64,000 nucleotides of DNA from Bacteroidales bacterium (GTDB taxonomy: Bacteria; Bacteroidota; Bacteroidia; Bacteroidales; UBA932). The translations under genes were made by a program, and so were the position numbers. Position 1 is the first letter of the stretch; every line of letters begins with the position of its first letter. The stretch is taken from assembly GCA_017554305.1 (NCBI GenBank), contig JAFZIN010000029.1, positions 1 through 64,000 on the forward strand, given 5' to 3'. The notes below the pieces were generated by a model that worked only from the letters and a program-made list of their open reading frames with translations, ran no database searches and had not been told where the DNA came from. Positions 40,503-49,445 of this stretch are shown here, in pieces.

Positions 40503-41900
40503 TTAGAATTCTGCGTTCTTTGGAGTTCTTGGGAACGGAATCACGTCTCTAATGTTCTGCATTCCGGTAACAAAGAGGAGCAGACGTTCAAAGCCCAATC
40601 CGAATCCTGCGTGAGGGCAGGTTCCCCAGCGGCGGGTATCAAGATACCACCAGAGGTTCTTTGTATCCATCTTAAGTTCCTCTATTCTCTTCATTATCTT
40701 CTCGTAAGAAGGCTCTCTCTCACTTCCGCCAATAATCTCACCAATCTTAGGGAAGAGGACATCCATACCGCGTACGGTCTTTCCGTCATCATTCTGCTTC
40801 ATGTAGAAGGCCTTAATATCCTTAGGGAAGTCTGTAAGAATCACCGGTTTACCAAAGTGCTTCTCCACAAGATATCTCTCATGCTCGCTCTGAAGGTCTG
40901 TGCCCCAGTGAACCGGGAACTCAAACTTCTCACCGCTCTTCTCCAGTATATCAATGGCTTCTGTGTAGGTAACTCTCTGGAATGTTGTCTGAGTAACGCT
41001 CTTCATTCTCTCTATGAGCCCCTTGTCAAACATATCGTTAAGGAACTGAAGGTCTTCCCGGCAGTTCTCCAAAGCGTAGTTAACCAGGTACTTAATGAAG
41101 TCCTCTGCAAGTTCCATGTTATCATTGTTGTCATAGAAAGCCATCTCCGGTTCAATCATCCAGAACTCTGCAAGGTGGCGCGGAGTGTTGGAATTCTCTG
41201 CACGGAAGGTAGGACCAAAGGTGTAGATTTTTCCAAGAGCGGTTGCTCCCAACTCGCCCTCCAGCTGACCGCTTACGGTAAGAGCCGTCTGCTTTCCAAA
41301 GAAGTCAGAAGAGTAGTCAACCTCACCGGTCTCTTTTGAGATTGGGATGTTCTTCAAATCCATTGTAGTTACCTGGAACATCTCACCTGCACCCTCGCAG
41401 TCACTCTCTGTAATGAGCGGAGTATGAAGATAATAGAAGCCGTGTTCATTAAAGTATTTATGAATTGCAAAGGCCATTGCGTTGCGGATTCTCATAACGC
41501 AGCCAAAGGTGTTGGTCCTCATTCTTATATGAGCAATCTCACGCAAAAACTCCATTGAGTGTCCCTTCTTCTGAAGAGGATAATCCGTAGGATCTGCCTT
41601 TCCGTAAATCTCAATTTCACTTGCCTGAACCTCTACGCTCTGTCCCTTACCCATACTCTCAACAAGCATACCTTTAACGCACAGGCAGGCTCCGGTGGTT
41701 ACATCTTTAAGCTGTTCCTCTGTGAACTTATCTCCGGCACAGACAACCTGCATATTGTTTATAGTACTGCCGTCATTAAGTGCTATAAAAGAGACATTCT
41801 TGTTACCTCTTTTGGTTCTTACCCATCCTTTTACAACAACCTCACAACCAGGTTTTTCCTTAAGAAGTTGCTTAATATTCTTTCTAGTAAATTCTCCCAT
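40503..41900 (-). CDS. asnS: Asparagine--tRNA ligase
   Basis: 465 residues. OB-fold anticodon domain ([24 protein letters not shown]) followed by a class II core with [29 protein letters not shown] (motif 2 region, quoted in part) and [15 protein letters not shown] of motif 3. The AsnS rather than AspS assignment follows from [12 protein letters not shown] and the [14 protein letters not shown] end. It begins 12 nt after the phosphatase-SGNH gene stop. Confidence 0.94.
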   Translation of the reverse strand: MGEFTRKNIKQLLKEKPGCEVVVKGWVRTKRGNKNVSFIALNDGSTINNMQVVCAGDKFTEEQLKDVTTGACLCVKGMLVESMGKGQSVEVQASEIEIYGKADPTDYPLQKKGHSMEFLREIAHIRMRTNTFGCVMRIRNAMAFAIHKYFNEHGFYYLHTPLITESDCEGAGEMFQVTTMDLKNIPISKETGEVDYSSDFFGKQTALTVSGQLEGELGATALGKIYTFGPTFRAENSNTPRHLAEFWMIEPEMAFYDNNDNMELAEDFIKYLVNYALENCREDLQFLNDMFDKGLIERMKSVTQTTFQRVTYTEAIDILEKSGEKFEFPVHWGTDLQSEHERYLVEKHFGKPVILTDFPKDIKAFYMKQNDDGKTVRGMDVLFPKIGEIIGGSEREPSYEKIMKRIEELKMDTKNLWWYLDTRRWGTCPHAGFGLGFERLLLFVTGMQNIRDVIPFPRTPKNAEF

Positions 41901-41912
41901 ATCTCTTATTAT

Positions 41913-43835
41913 TTATTTCACGTATTTTCTAATTGCTTCTGTCCAAATTTTGTATCCCTCCTGAGTAAGATGGAGTCCGTCCCGGGTAATGTTAGGATTG
42001 AGAACCTGCTCAGATGCAGGAAGTTTCAAATCCTCCGGTCCGTTTGTAAGGAAGAGCGGATAGATCTCAATAAAGGTAACCTTCTCCTCCTTTGCCATCT
42101 CCTTCAGTTTGGCATTTATCTCAGAGAACATTGCAGTCTTTCCTGTAAGAAGTCTGTATCTCTTAAAGCTCTCGTTTATAGGGAGCAGACTCTGAAGATA
42201 AATCTTGGTCTTAGGACTCTCTCTCTTAATTCTTCTTACAACATTAATAATTCCGTTGGCAATGGAATCTGCTGTAAGATTGTGACTTACATCGTTTGCA
42301 CCTGTAAGGAAGAAGATGGTCTTAGGCTGGCCCGGAAGTATCTGATCCAGGCGGGCATCTATACCTCCAAAGGTATCACCAACTATTCCGCGATTGCGTA
42401 TTGCACCACCCTTCTTTGCAAGTTTTTCATTTACATCTGCAAAATACTGGCTCCACTTTCCGCCCTCTGTAAGAGAGTTGCCAAGGAATACAATATCATT
42501 GGAATTGATTGGAGCTTCCTTGTCAAAGATAGCCTTTCTCTTATAGTAATGGTCTGTATATTCAGCAGTTGCACCCATAGCCTTCATAATGTTCTTAGGA
42601 ATATCTATGTTGTTCTGTCTTCCTGCAAAGAGGCTGCTGTGAGAACCAACTGCAAATACCGGAACAGCAATTCCCGTGTGGCTTCTGGTAGTCCAACCAA
42701 TGCGGGCCTTCTTACTCAAAGTATCTCTCACATCCTTTGTCATATAGTTGTCCAGAGTAATGTCAGACTTCTTAGCCTCATTTATAACCTTCTCAACCTC
42801 ATTCAGATACATCTTGTAACCTTTCTCTCTTCCAAGAGTAAGACCGCCCGTCTCATGATCTGCCGTTACAACAATCAGAGTCTCATCCGGATGCTGTTTG
42901 TAGAACTCGTAAGCAACCGCAATAGCCTCATCCATATCTATGGTCTCCGTAATGGTTCCTGCCGCATCATTATTATGTGCCGCAAAATCTATCTTTCCAC
43001 CCTCACACATCATAAAGAAACCCTTTCCCTCCGGAGTGTAAAGGAAGTCAATTGCAGACTCAACAACCTGTTTCAAAGAGAGATCACTGCTCTTTCTCCC
43101 GATAGCATACGGCAGAATCTTATCTTTCTGCTTTTTATCTGCCTGGAAGAGAATCATCTTGTCGGTTGAACTCTTTTTTGACTTGTAATCATCAACTCCG
43201 TAAGCAACTGTGTAACCGAACTTTGCAACCTTGTCATAAATCTGCTGCTCCGGGTTCTCTACACCCTTTGCCGCTGCTCCGCCAAATCCGCCGCCGCCAA
43301 AGAAATCAAAGCCGGATTCCGGAAGTTCCATTGCAATGTTAAAGTAATCGTTCCTTCTTATGTTGTGAGCAAAGAAACCCGCAGGAGTTGCGTGGTCTAT
43401 GTTTACGGTTGTTGTTATACCAATCTTGTAACCAAGATCTTTCAGTTTGTATGAAATCTGATAAACCGGTATGGAATCGGGATAAACACCTACCGCTCCG
43501 TTGAATGTCTTTATGCCAGATGCAAGCGCCGTAGCAGCTGCAGATGAGCAGGTTATAATGTTAGAAGCGGAATAGGTAGTAGCCATACCCATTACAGGGA
43601 ACTGGGTAAAGAGCAGCGGCTCGCTCCCAATCTTTCCCTTTACTGCCGCCTTATATGCCTCAGTAAGAGCAACATGGGCAAAGCCCATACCGTCACCTAT
43701 AAACAGGAAAACATACTTTGCATTAGGCTCCTCCTTCTGACAATGCTTGTGTTCCTGCGCGTAAGAGACTGAGAACAAAAACATTAAAGCAGCAAATACA
43801 ACGGCTACCTTTGACATAAATGATTTGTATTTCAT
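41913..43835 (-). CDS. Alkaline phosphatase fused to an SGNH/GDSL hydrolase
   Basis: 640 residues with a signal peptide (cleavage near SYAQ, residue 27). Residues about 38-430 are an alkaline phosphatase: FIGDGMG with metal Asp48, nucleophile region ITCSSAAATAL with Ser97, VTADHETGGL and SHTGIAVPVFAVG. The residue before the nucleophile, usually Asp, is Cys96. Residues about 445-640 form an SGNH hydrolase with GNSLTEGG, a RGIVGD block, GANDVS and DGLHLTQEGY, so the Ser, Gly, Asn and Asp/His blocks are all present. Both halves would act in the periplasm, perhaps removing phosphate and acyl or acetyl groups from one polymer; that pairing is inference. A promoter box lies at 43867. Confidence 0.88.
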   Translation of the reverse strand: MKYKSFMSKVAVVFAALMFLFSVSYAQEHKHCQKEEPNAKYVFLFIGDGMGFAHVALTEAYKAAVKGKIGSEPLLFTQFPVMGMATTYSASNIITCSSAAATALASGIKTFNGAVGVYPDSIPVYQISYKLKDLGYKIGITTTVNIDHATPAGFFAHNIRRNDYFNIAMELPESGFDFFGGGGFGGAAAKGVENPEQQIYDKVAKFGYTVAYGVDDYKSKKSSTDKMILFQADKKQKDKILPYAIGRKSSDLSLKQVVESAIDFLYTPEGKGFFMMCEGGKIDFAAHNNDAAGTITETIDMDEAIAVAYEFYKQHPDETLIVVTADHETGGLTLGREKGYKMYLNEVEKVINEAKKSDITLDNYMTKDVRDTLSKKARIGWTTRSHTGIAVPVFAVGSHSSLFAGRQNNIDIPKNIMKAMGATAEYTDHYYKRKAIFDKEAPINSNDIVFLGNSLTEGGKWSQYFADVNEKLAKKGGAIRNRGIVGDTFGGIDARLDQILPGQPKTIFFLTGANDVSHNLTADSIANGIINVVRRIKRESPKTKIYLQSLLPINESFKRYRLLTGKTAMFSEINAKLKEMAKEEKVTFIEIYPLFLTNGPEDLKLPASEQVLNPNITRDGLHLTQEGYKIWTEAIRKYVK

Positions 43836-43866
43836 AACAACTAGAATTATTTCAGTACATCAGACG

Positions 43867-43874
43867 CAAATTTA
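43867..43874 (-). promoter_or_regulatory. Predicted -7 element (TAAATTTG) of the phosphatase-SGNH gene
   Basis: On the minus strand TAAATTTG fits TAnnTTTG and lies 31 nt before the ATG. It follows the terminator at 43891, as expected of a new unit. Confidence 0.5.
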
Positions 43875-43890
43875 CTAAAAATGAGGGTAC

Positions 43891-43926
43891 AAAAAAAGCC
43901 GCAGACCATTTGGCCGCGGCTTTTTT
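43891..43926 (-). terminator. Terminator of the ExbB/ExbD operon
   Basis: AAAAAAGCCGC and GCGGCTTTTTT form an 11-bp stem with a 13-nt loop; A and T runs on both sides make it usable in either direction. It lies 17 nt beyond the stop of the last exbD. Confidence 0.85.
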
Positions 43927-43943
43927 CAATCATTCTCCTCAGA

Positions 43944-44405
43944 TTATCTCTGACGTGCTACGTACATAATCTTGAGGGCGGAACAACGTCTAAGTTCTTG
44001 CTTTACATCTGTAATGATACCCATGCGGACGTTCTCATCAGCTTTAATAGCAACGGTCATCTCTGCCTTATCTGCCTCAGAAAGAGACTCTCTCTCTGAT
44101 GCAATAAAGTCACGAATCTCATTGATTGTCCTATAGGAATCGTTCAGCTGTATACGTGAATCCGTACCGTACTGAGCCTGTTTTGAAGGGATAGGAGAAC
44201 CTATATAGATATAGGATGTCAAATCCTTTCTCTCAAGCTTAACGTTCTCAGTTGCTCCAGGGAGTTTAACCTGAACCAACTTGTCCGTCTGACGGAAAGA
44301 GGTGGATATCATGAAGAAGAACAAAAGCATGAACACAATGTCAGGAAGAGATGCAGTACTGATTGCAGGTGCACTCTTTTTTCCACTTTTTCTAAATCTT
44401 CCCAT
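43944..44405 (-). CDS. exbD: ExbD/TolR family biopolymer transport protein (second copy)
   Basis: 153 residues. One membrane helix near the N-terminus (about 18-38, STASLPDIVFMLLFFFMIST) with the conserved Asp26 in LPDIVFMLLFFFM that carries protons, then a periplasmic domain (VKLPGATENVKLERKD). It forms the stator motor with ExbB and the other ExbD. It lies 9 nt downstream of the larger exbD. Bacteroidota often carry two ExbD genes per set. Confidence 0.9.
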   Translation of the reverse strand: MGRFRKSGKKSAPAISTASLPDIVFMLLFFFMISTSFRQTDKLVQVKLPGATENVKLERKDLTSYIYIGSPIPSKQAQYGTDSRIQLNDSYRTINEIRDFIASERESLSEADKAEMTVAIKADENVRMGIITDVKQELRRCSALKIMYVARQR

Positions 44406-44414
44406 AATTACCTC

Positions 44415-44993
44415 CTACTTCTTACCTTTAACGTCCTTAGGCTCTGCCTCTGAAATGTTCTGAGGTACAGCCTCTTTGACAATTTTCTGATGATCTTTGT
44501 CCAACTGTGCGAATTTCTTGCCGTAATGCTGGGTAGAGAACTGGTCACGAATCTCGTTGATTGCTCTCACAATCTCATTCTGAACCTGAATGTACGTGTT
44601 GTACAAAGTACCCTTATCATTCTGCAATGAAACCACACCTTTGGATACGGCATAATTGCCCAAGCCCTTAATGAACTTAACTTCCTTCTCAGGTTTGTTA
44701 GGGTCATCATTAGGGTTGGTCAAGAACTCTACTATCTGATCCTTGATCTCGCTAACGTCAGAAGGTTTTGAACCAACCATAATTCTGTCCTGTGCGTTGA
44801 TTTTTACAACCACAATGTTTCTACGGTTGATCTTCACCTCGTCCTGCTGCTGATTCTCTTCCGGCATCGGAGGAAGCTTCCTCTGAAGTCCTTTATCCAC
44901 ATCCATTGTTGTGGTAATGAGGAAGAACACCAAAAGCAAGAACGCAATGTCCGCCTGACTGGAAGCATTGATCTCGGGTGTTTTCTTTGCCAT
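44415..44993 (-). CDS. exbD: ExbD/TolR family biopolymer transport protein (first copy)
   Basis: 192 residues. Membrane helix about 13-32 with the proton-path Asp14 in SSQADIAFLLLVFFLITTT, then a long periplasmic part starting GLQRKLPPMPEE. It is about 50 residues longer than usual ExbD because of an insertion around FNTYIQVQNEIVRAINEIRD and a charged tail. It is 15 nt after the small membrane protein gene. Confidence 0.9.
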   Translation of the reverse strand: MAKKTPEINASSQADIAFLLLVFFLITTTMDVDKGLQRKLPPMPEENQQQDEVKINRRNIVVVKINAQDRIMVGSKPSDVSEIKDQIVEFLTNPNDDPNKPEKEVKFIKGLGNYAVSKGVVSLQNDKGTLYNTYIQVQNEIVRAINEIRDQFSTQHYGKKFAQLDKDHQKIVKEAVPQNISEAEPKDVKGKK

Positions 44994-45008
44994 GTTACTT
45001 ACCTAAAT

Positions 45009-45422
45009 TTAAGACTTTTTTCTTAACAAGCTGCCAAAGATTGTTGCCAAGATAGCACCAACCAGCAGAATAATAGATGTGATGAGGACGGTGTCCGTCA
45101 TCTTTAAAGTGCCGTGTGTTGGCTCAGGTACACTCGGAGAGAGTGATACTGAATTTCCTGAAGCAAGCAGGAATGAAACCAACAGTACTGCTACCAGAAT
45201 GACCAGTTCCCAAAGAGTCTTCTTTCCACCTCTTCCGCTGCGGAAAACCAAAGGCAGAACAACTGCCAGGATAATTCCTATGAACAGAAGGATGTACGCC
45301 CAATTGAGAATTGGAGAGACCATCCTGTTCTCATCGCCGTTGAAGAAGAGGAACGCAAGGCCAATGACAACTGAGATAATCAGCAGTACATAAAAGAATA
45401 ATTTCAAAGATTTGTTCTTCAT
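45009..45422 (-). CDS. Small polytopic membrane protein between exbB and exbD
   Basis: 137 residues from the ATG at 45422; the frame is open further to a TTG at 45437. About four hydrophobic helices (YVLLIISVVIGLAFLFF, WAYILLFIGIILAVVLPLVF, LWELVILVAVLLVSFLLA, TSIILLVGAILATIFGSLL) with short loops. I do not recognise a named family. Its constant place between ExbB and ExbD genes in this operon suggests a role in the same motor complex or in its assembly. Confidence 0.75.
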   Translation of the reverse strand: MKNKSLKLFFYVLLIISVVIGLAFLFFNGDENRMVSPILNWAYILLFIGIILAVVLPLVFRSGRGGKKTLWELVILVAVLLVSFLLASGNSVSLSPSVPEPTHGTLKMTDTVLITSIILLVGAILATIFGSLLRKKS

Positions 45423-45437
45423 AACTCTTTGAACCAA

Positions 45438-46247
45438 TTATTTATTATTGTATTTAGTAAGTACGTCAACAAAGTTGATTGAAGCATCCTCCATTGAGTT
45501 AACGAGGGAGTCAATCTTTGCAACAATGATGTTGTAGAAAATCTGAAGAATAACGGCAACAATCAAACCGGCAATTGTTGTAATCAAAGCCACTTTAATA
45601 CCACCAGCTACAACGGTTGGAGAAATATCACCTGCAGCCTCAATAGCATCGAATGCGCTAACCATACCAACAACTGTTCCCAAGAATCCCAACATAGGAG
45701 CAAGAGCAATGAACAAAGCAATCCAGGAAAGACCGCTCTCCAATCTACCCATCTGAACTCCACCGTATGCAGTAATGTTCTTCTCTACGCTTGCAAGACC
45801 CTCATTGTAGTGGTCAAGACCCTGATAGAAGATAGAAGCTACAGGACCGCGGGTGTTACGGCAAACATCCTTTGCTTTCTCAACGCCACCAGCCTTAAGT
45901 GCATCCTCAACATCAGCAATGAGTTTGTTGGTGTTAGTGGTTGCCATGCTGAGATAGATAATTCTCTCAATTGCAACAGCAAGACCAAGGATAAGACAGA
46001 GAACAACCCATACCATGAAAGCAGGACCACCCTCAATGAACTTAGTCTTAATCTGCTGATAAAGAGGCTTATCAGACTTCTGGTTGAAAATGTTCTGCTC
46101 ATCAACAGGTGCCTGAACTTCATCCTGAGCTGCCGGAGCTACCTGCTCTGTTGCATTCTCAGCCTGTGTTTCATCCTGAGCTACTGCGTTCTGGGCAGTG
46201 ATAGCCATTAGGCCTGCAACTGCCAAAAACATGAAAATTTTTTTCAT
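45438..46247 (-). CDS. exbB: MotA/TolQ/ExbB proton channel family protein
   Basis: 269 residues from the ATG at 46247, which starts a signal-like sequence (MKKIFMFLAVAGLMAITA); an upstream in-frame start would add ten residues. An Ala/Gln/Glu-rich periplasmic stretch (25-60) precedes three membrane helices. The core has GLSWIALFIALAPMLGFLGTVVGMVSAFD and PTVVAGGIKVALITTIAGLIVAVILQ, the conserved ExbB/TolQ channel segments (shown in part here). With ExbD it converts proton flow into work for TonB. It lies downstream of ansA after a gap of 122 nt. Confidence 0.9.
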   Translation of the reverse strand: MKKIFMFLAVAGLMAITAQNAVAQDETQAENATEQVAPAAQDEVQAPVDEQNIFNQKSDKPLYQQIKTKFIEGGPAFMVWVVLCLILGLAVAIERIIYLSMATTNTNKLIADVEDALKAGGVEKAKDVCRNTRGPVASIFYQGLDHYNEGLASVEKNITAYGGVQMGRLESGLSWIALFIALAPMLGFLGTVVGMVSAFDAIEAAGDISPTVVAGGIKVALITTIAGLIVAVILQIFYNIIVAKIDSLVNSMEDASINFVDVLTKYNNK

Positions 46248-46369
46248 AAATTTTGTTGTGATTAAAGTATTAAACAATGTTTATCTGTTATTATTTTTCT
46301 AAAGTTTCAACGTGTCGCTGAATCAAGGTGCAAGTTAGCAAAAATTTTGACTCCGTAATACTCGCCTCC

Positions 46370-47404
46370 CTATTTTATTGAAATCTCACCGCAGAGGCAC
46401 TCCTGCAGCTCTTTTTTAACCATCGCGGAGGAAGAATAGCGGCCCAGAAGTACAAAGAGCTTACATAGAGTGGCTTCTGTAGTACTGTCATAGCCGCTCA
46501 CAACGCCCGCCTCTCTGAGGGCAACGCCGGTTGCGTAGGCTCCCATATCTACCTTACCTGCCTGACACTGAGTCACATTTACCACAATCAGCCCCTTCTT
46601 CACCCACTTTTTGATGGTAGAGACAAACTGTTTGGTTGTTGGGGCGTTTCCGCTGCCGAATGTCTCCAGAACCACGGCGCGGCACCCCTTGGTTCCCATC
46701 ACCGCATCTATGGCTTGCGGGGTAATGCCCGGGAAAATCTTGAGTATGGCCACGTTTGTGTCCAGTTTTGTTCTCAGTTTAAGGGGCAGATCCCACCTCT
46801 TAGGGTACTGAATAAGAGAGCGGTTGAACTTAATGTGAATGCCCACGTCTGCCAGAACCGGATAGTTTGCGGAGCGGAAGGCGCGGAAGTTTTCTGCATT
46901 GTACTTGGTGGTGCGGTTACCCCTATATAGCTGACTCTCAAAGTATATGCAGACCTCAGGCACCATTGCGTGGCCCGTCTCGTCTACCGCTGCGGCAATC
47001 TCTATGGAAGAAATGATGTTCTCCTTGCCGTCCGTTCTGAGCATTCCCACAGGGAGTTGGCTTCCGGTAAGCACCACCGGCTTAGCCAGATTCTCCATCA
47101 TAAAACTGAGGGCCGATGCCGTATATGACATAGTATCAGTGCCGTGCAGAATCACAAAGCCGTCATATTTCTCATAGTTCTTCTTAATGAGGTTGCACAG
47201 ATTCACCCAGAACTCCGGTGTAATATCACTGGAATCTATCACAGGATCAAAGGAATAGGTGTCTATGCTGTAACCAAACTTTTTGAGTTCCGGCACCTCC
47301 TCCTGAATCTGGCTGATATCTACCGGCACCAGTGCCATTGACTTTTCATCTTGCTTCATCCCGATGGTTCCACCGGTATAAATCATCAAAATTTTCCTTT
47401 TCAT
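46370..47404 (-). CDS. ansA: L-asparaginase, type I
   Basis: 344 residues. Catalytic threonines lie in TGGTIG (Thr13) and HGTDTM (Thr89, Asp90), followed by VVLTGSQLPVGMLRTDGKENI. No signal peptide, so a cytoplasmic type I enzyme that hydrolyses asparagine to aspartate and ammonia. It follows tatD by 16 nt and is probably cotranscribed with dprA and tatD. Confidence 0.93.
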   Translation of the reverse strand: MKRKILMIYTGGTIGMKQDEKSMALVPVDISQIQEEVPELKKFGYSIDTYSFDPVIDSSDITPEFWVNLCNLIKKNYEKYDGFVILHGTDTMSYTASALSFMMENLAKPVVLTGSQLPVGMLRTDGKENIISSIEIAAAVDETGHAMVPEVCIYFESQLYRGNRTTKYNAENFRAFRSANYPVLADVGIHIKFNRSLIQYPKRWDLPLKLRTKLDTNVAILKIFPGITPQAIDAVMGTKGCRAVVLETFGSGNAPTTKQFVSTIKKWVKKGLIVVNVTQCQAGKVDMGAYATGVALREAGVVSGYDSTTEATLCKLFVLLGRYSSSAMVKKELQECLCGEISIK

Positions 47405-47420
47405 ATCTCTGTTTCTCTCT

Positions 47421-48200
47421 TTACAACTTGAACAACTCCTCTGCGTTGCGGGTGGTAACTTCTGCCACCTGGCTCAGCGATAGATTTTTGCACTCCGCTA
47501 TCTTATTTGCAATCAGCGGAATATAAGAACTCTCATTGCGTGTTCCGCGGTGCGGGGCGGGCGTAAGCCACGGTGAATCAGTCTCAAGCAGAATCTCCTC
47601 CAGCGGAATATCCACCACCGTTTTAGCCACTCCAGCATTTTTGAAGGTAACCACTCCCCCTATTCCAACCTTGAACCCGCCTAAGCGGTGAATGCGCCTG
47701 TAAGTCTCTATGCTGCCGGTAAATGCATGGAATACTCCAAATAGTTTCCCTCTGTATTTTTCCATTATATCCAGCATCTCCTCAGTTGTGCTCCTCTCAT
47801 GTATAATCACCGGCAGAGATTTTGAAACGGCGTAATCTAACTGAGCCTCAAGCACTTGCTTCTGCTCATCCATAAACTCTCTGCTCCAGTAACCGTCCAG
47901 ACCAATCTCACCCACAGCCACATAGTCTCCGTCCTCCTCAAGTTTTTTTAGCGCAAACTCCAACTCCTCCTTCCAGTTAGCGGAGACAGAAGTTGGGTGG
48001 AGCCCCATAGCCATAAAGGCGTTCCCCTTGTAGGAGAGAGCCAACTCTCTCTGGCTCTTGTAGGTAGAGATATCTATTCCGGGGAAAATCCACATCTCCA
48101 CACCGGCATCCAAAGCTCTCTGAAGAGCCTCTTTGCGGTCCTCATCAAAAGCCTCATCGTAAGGATGAGTGTGGGTATCTATAAAACGCAGCTTTTCCAA
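47421..48200 (-). CDS. tatD: TatD family metal-dependent deoxyribonuclease
   Basis: 259 residues. Metal-binding DTHTH at 8-12 (His10, His12), GEIGLDGYW, IIHERS, VFHAFTG and ETDSPWLTPAPHRG at the end, the full TatD set. The start is TTG at 48200; no ATG lies near, and the conserved THTH begins nine residues later. It is a 3'-5' exonuclease of the amidohydrolase fold, linked to DNA repair and turnover. It lies 21 nt after dprA. Confidence 0.93.
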   Translation of the reverse strand: MEKLRFIDTHTHPYDEAFDEDRKEALQRALDAGVEMWIFPGIDISTYKSQRELALSYKGNAFMAMGLHPTSVSANWKEELEFALKKLEEDGDYVAVGEIGLDGYWSREFMDEQKQVLEAQLDYAVSKSLPVIIHERSTTEEMLDIMEKYRGKLFGVFHAFTGSIETYRRIHRLGGFKVGIGGVVTFKNAGVAKTVVDIPLEEILLETDSPWLTPAPHRGTRNESSYIPLIANKIAECKNLSLSQVAEVTTRNAEELFKL

Positions 48201-48221
48201 ATCTCTTTTATTTACAGTCTG

Positions 48222-49379
48222 TCAGCACTTTATCCATCCTCCGGAGGCAACCTTCCGCACCTCTCCGTCCAGTTCCAGCTCCAACAGAGCAAGGCTCATA
48301 TCTCCAACATCACCTCCGCACATCTGAATAAGCGCATCTTCATCCATTCCATTAACAGATGATAAAGATAGTAATATTTTTGCCTTCAACTCCCGGGTGG
48401 CAGAAAAGAGAGTTGGCTGCTGAAGAATATCGGAGATTCTGTCTTTGCCCCATCCCATTGAGTTTACAATGGAGGCGCCGTTGAGCACCAGTTGCGCAAC
48501 GTTTCTGTTTATTAGATAGTTACAGCCGTAGGAGTTGGCATCGCTCATTCTGCCCGGAACGGCAAAGATATCTCTTCCGTATCCCGATGCGTACTGGGCG
48601 CTTATCATAGAGCCGCCGCTTATTCTGCTCTCCACAACCAGCAGCGCATCACTCATTCCCGCAATTATTCTGTTGCGCTGCAAAAAGTTAAATCTCAAAG
48701 GTTTAGTATCTCTTGGGTATTCCGTAAGAACTCCCCCGTGCTCCAAAATTCTTACAGCCAGATTTCTGTTGGAGGCGGGGTAAATCTGATCTATGCCAGA
48801 TGGCAGTACCGCAAAGGTTTCCAGGGAGTTATCCAGAGCGGCAAGATGGGAACAGCTGTCTATACCCATAGCCAATCCGCTTATAATCTGGAGTTTGGAA
48901 ACCTCAAGCGCCAGTTCTGAAACAAGAGAAGTGCAGTACTCCTTGCCGTATTGGGAGGCCAGGCGGGTTCCCACAATACTCAGCATCCGTCCTCCAAAGA
49001 TCTTACTTTCAGAATTTTCCTCACTTCTGATTCCTTTATAGTAGAGGGCAAATGGGGCATCTGAACACTCCCTCAAAAGAGGAGGATACAGAGGAGAAGT
49101 TATGGGGATAATCAAGACCCTCTTTTTCATATACCAATCCGCCTCCTTCTCCGCCCAACGGAGCATATCGCGGGAGAAGAGCTGGGAGCCAACCTCCTCT
49201 CCGTTCTCCTTTCCAAGTACCTCAATCACAAAGGATTTTCCGCCTTTAAGCAAGCCTTCCAGGCCTTCATTTGAGGAGTCTGCTTTGGCGGAGGCCTCAA
49301 TCAGTTTTCTGGCAGTTAGTGGGTGATGAATGAGCAACCGGCTCATTGCACAAATCAACGCTTCTTTTCTCATACTCAT
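48222..49379 (-). CDS. dprA: DNA-processing protein DprA
   Basis: 385 residues from the ATG at 49379 (MSMRKEALICAMSRLL). Rossmann-like core with LSIVGTRLASQYGKEY, IISGLAMGIDSCSHLAAL, TFAVLPSGIDQIYPASN and NFLQRNRIIAGMSDALLVVES, then a C-terminal winged-helix domain (about 310-385). DprA loads RecA on incoming single-stranded DNA during transformation. The start codon lies right at the end of the queA terminator hairpin, so a later start cannot be excluded. Confidence 0.9.
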   Translation of the reverse strand: MSMRKEALICAMSRLLIHHPLTARKLIEASAKADSSNEGLEGLLKGGKSFVIEVLGKENGEEVGSQLFSRDMLRWAEKEADWYMKKRVLIIPITSPLYPPLLRECSDAPFALYYKGIRSEENSESKIFGGRMLSIVGTRLASQYGKEYCTSLVSELALEVSKLQIISGLAMGIDSCSHLAALDNSLETFAVLPSGIDQIYPASNRNLAVRILEHGGVLTEYPRDTKPLRFNFLQRNRIIAGMSDALLVVESRISGGSMISAQYASGYGRDIFAVPGRMSDANSYGCNYLINRNVAQLVLNGASIVNSMGWGKDRISDILQQPTLFSATRELKAKILLSLSSVNGMDEDALIQMCGGDVGDMSLALLELELDGEVRKVASGGWIKC

Positions 49380-49418
49380 AAAAAATAACGGCGGCAAGAT
49401 AATCATCTGCCGCCGTAA
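49380..49418 (-). terminator. Terminator after queA
   Basis: On the minus strand TTACGGCGGCA and TGCCGCCGTTA form an 11-bp stem around an 11-nt loop, followed by TTTTTT. It ends against the presumed dprA start codon. Confidence 0.8.
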
Positions 49419-49445
49419 CCGGTTGCCACAGAGTAAAATTGACTC

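Noticed and set aside
40611-41339. 242-codon open frame on the plus strand, antisense to asnS
   Set aside because: Lies wholly inside asnS on the other strand and has no domain of its own.
41559-43169. 536-codon open frame on the plus strand, antisense to asnS and the phosphatase-SGNH gene
   Set aside because: It overlaps two well-supported genes on the other strand, has no recognisable domain and shows Ser/Leu/Cys-rich composition typical of antisense frames in this purine-rich coding DNA.
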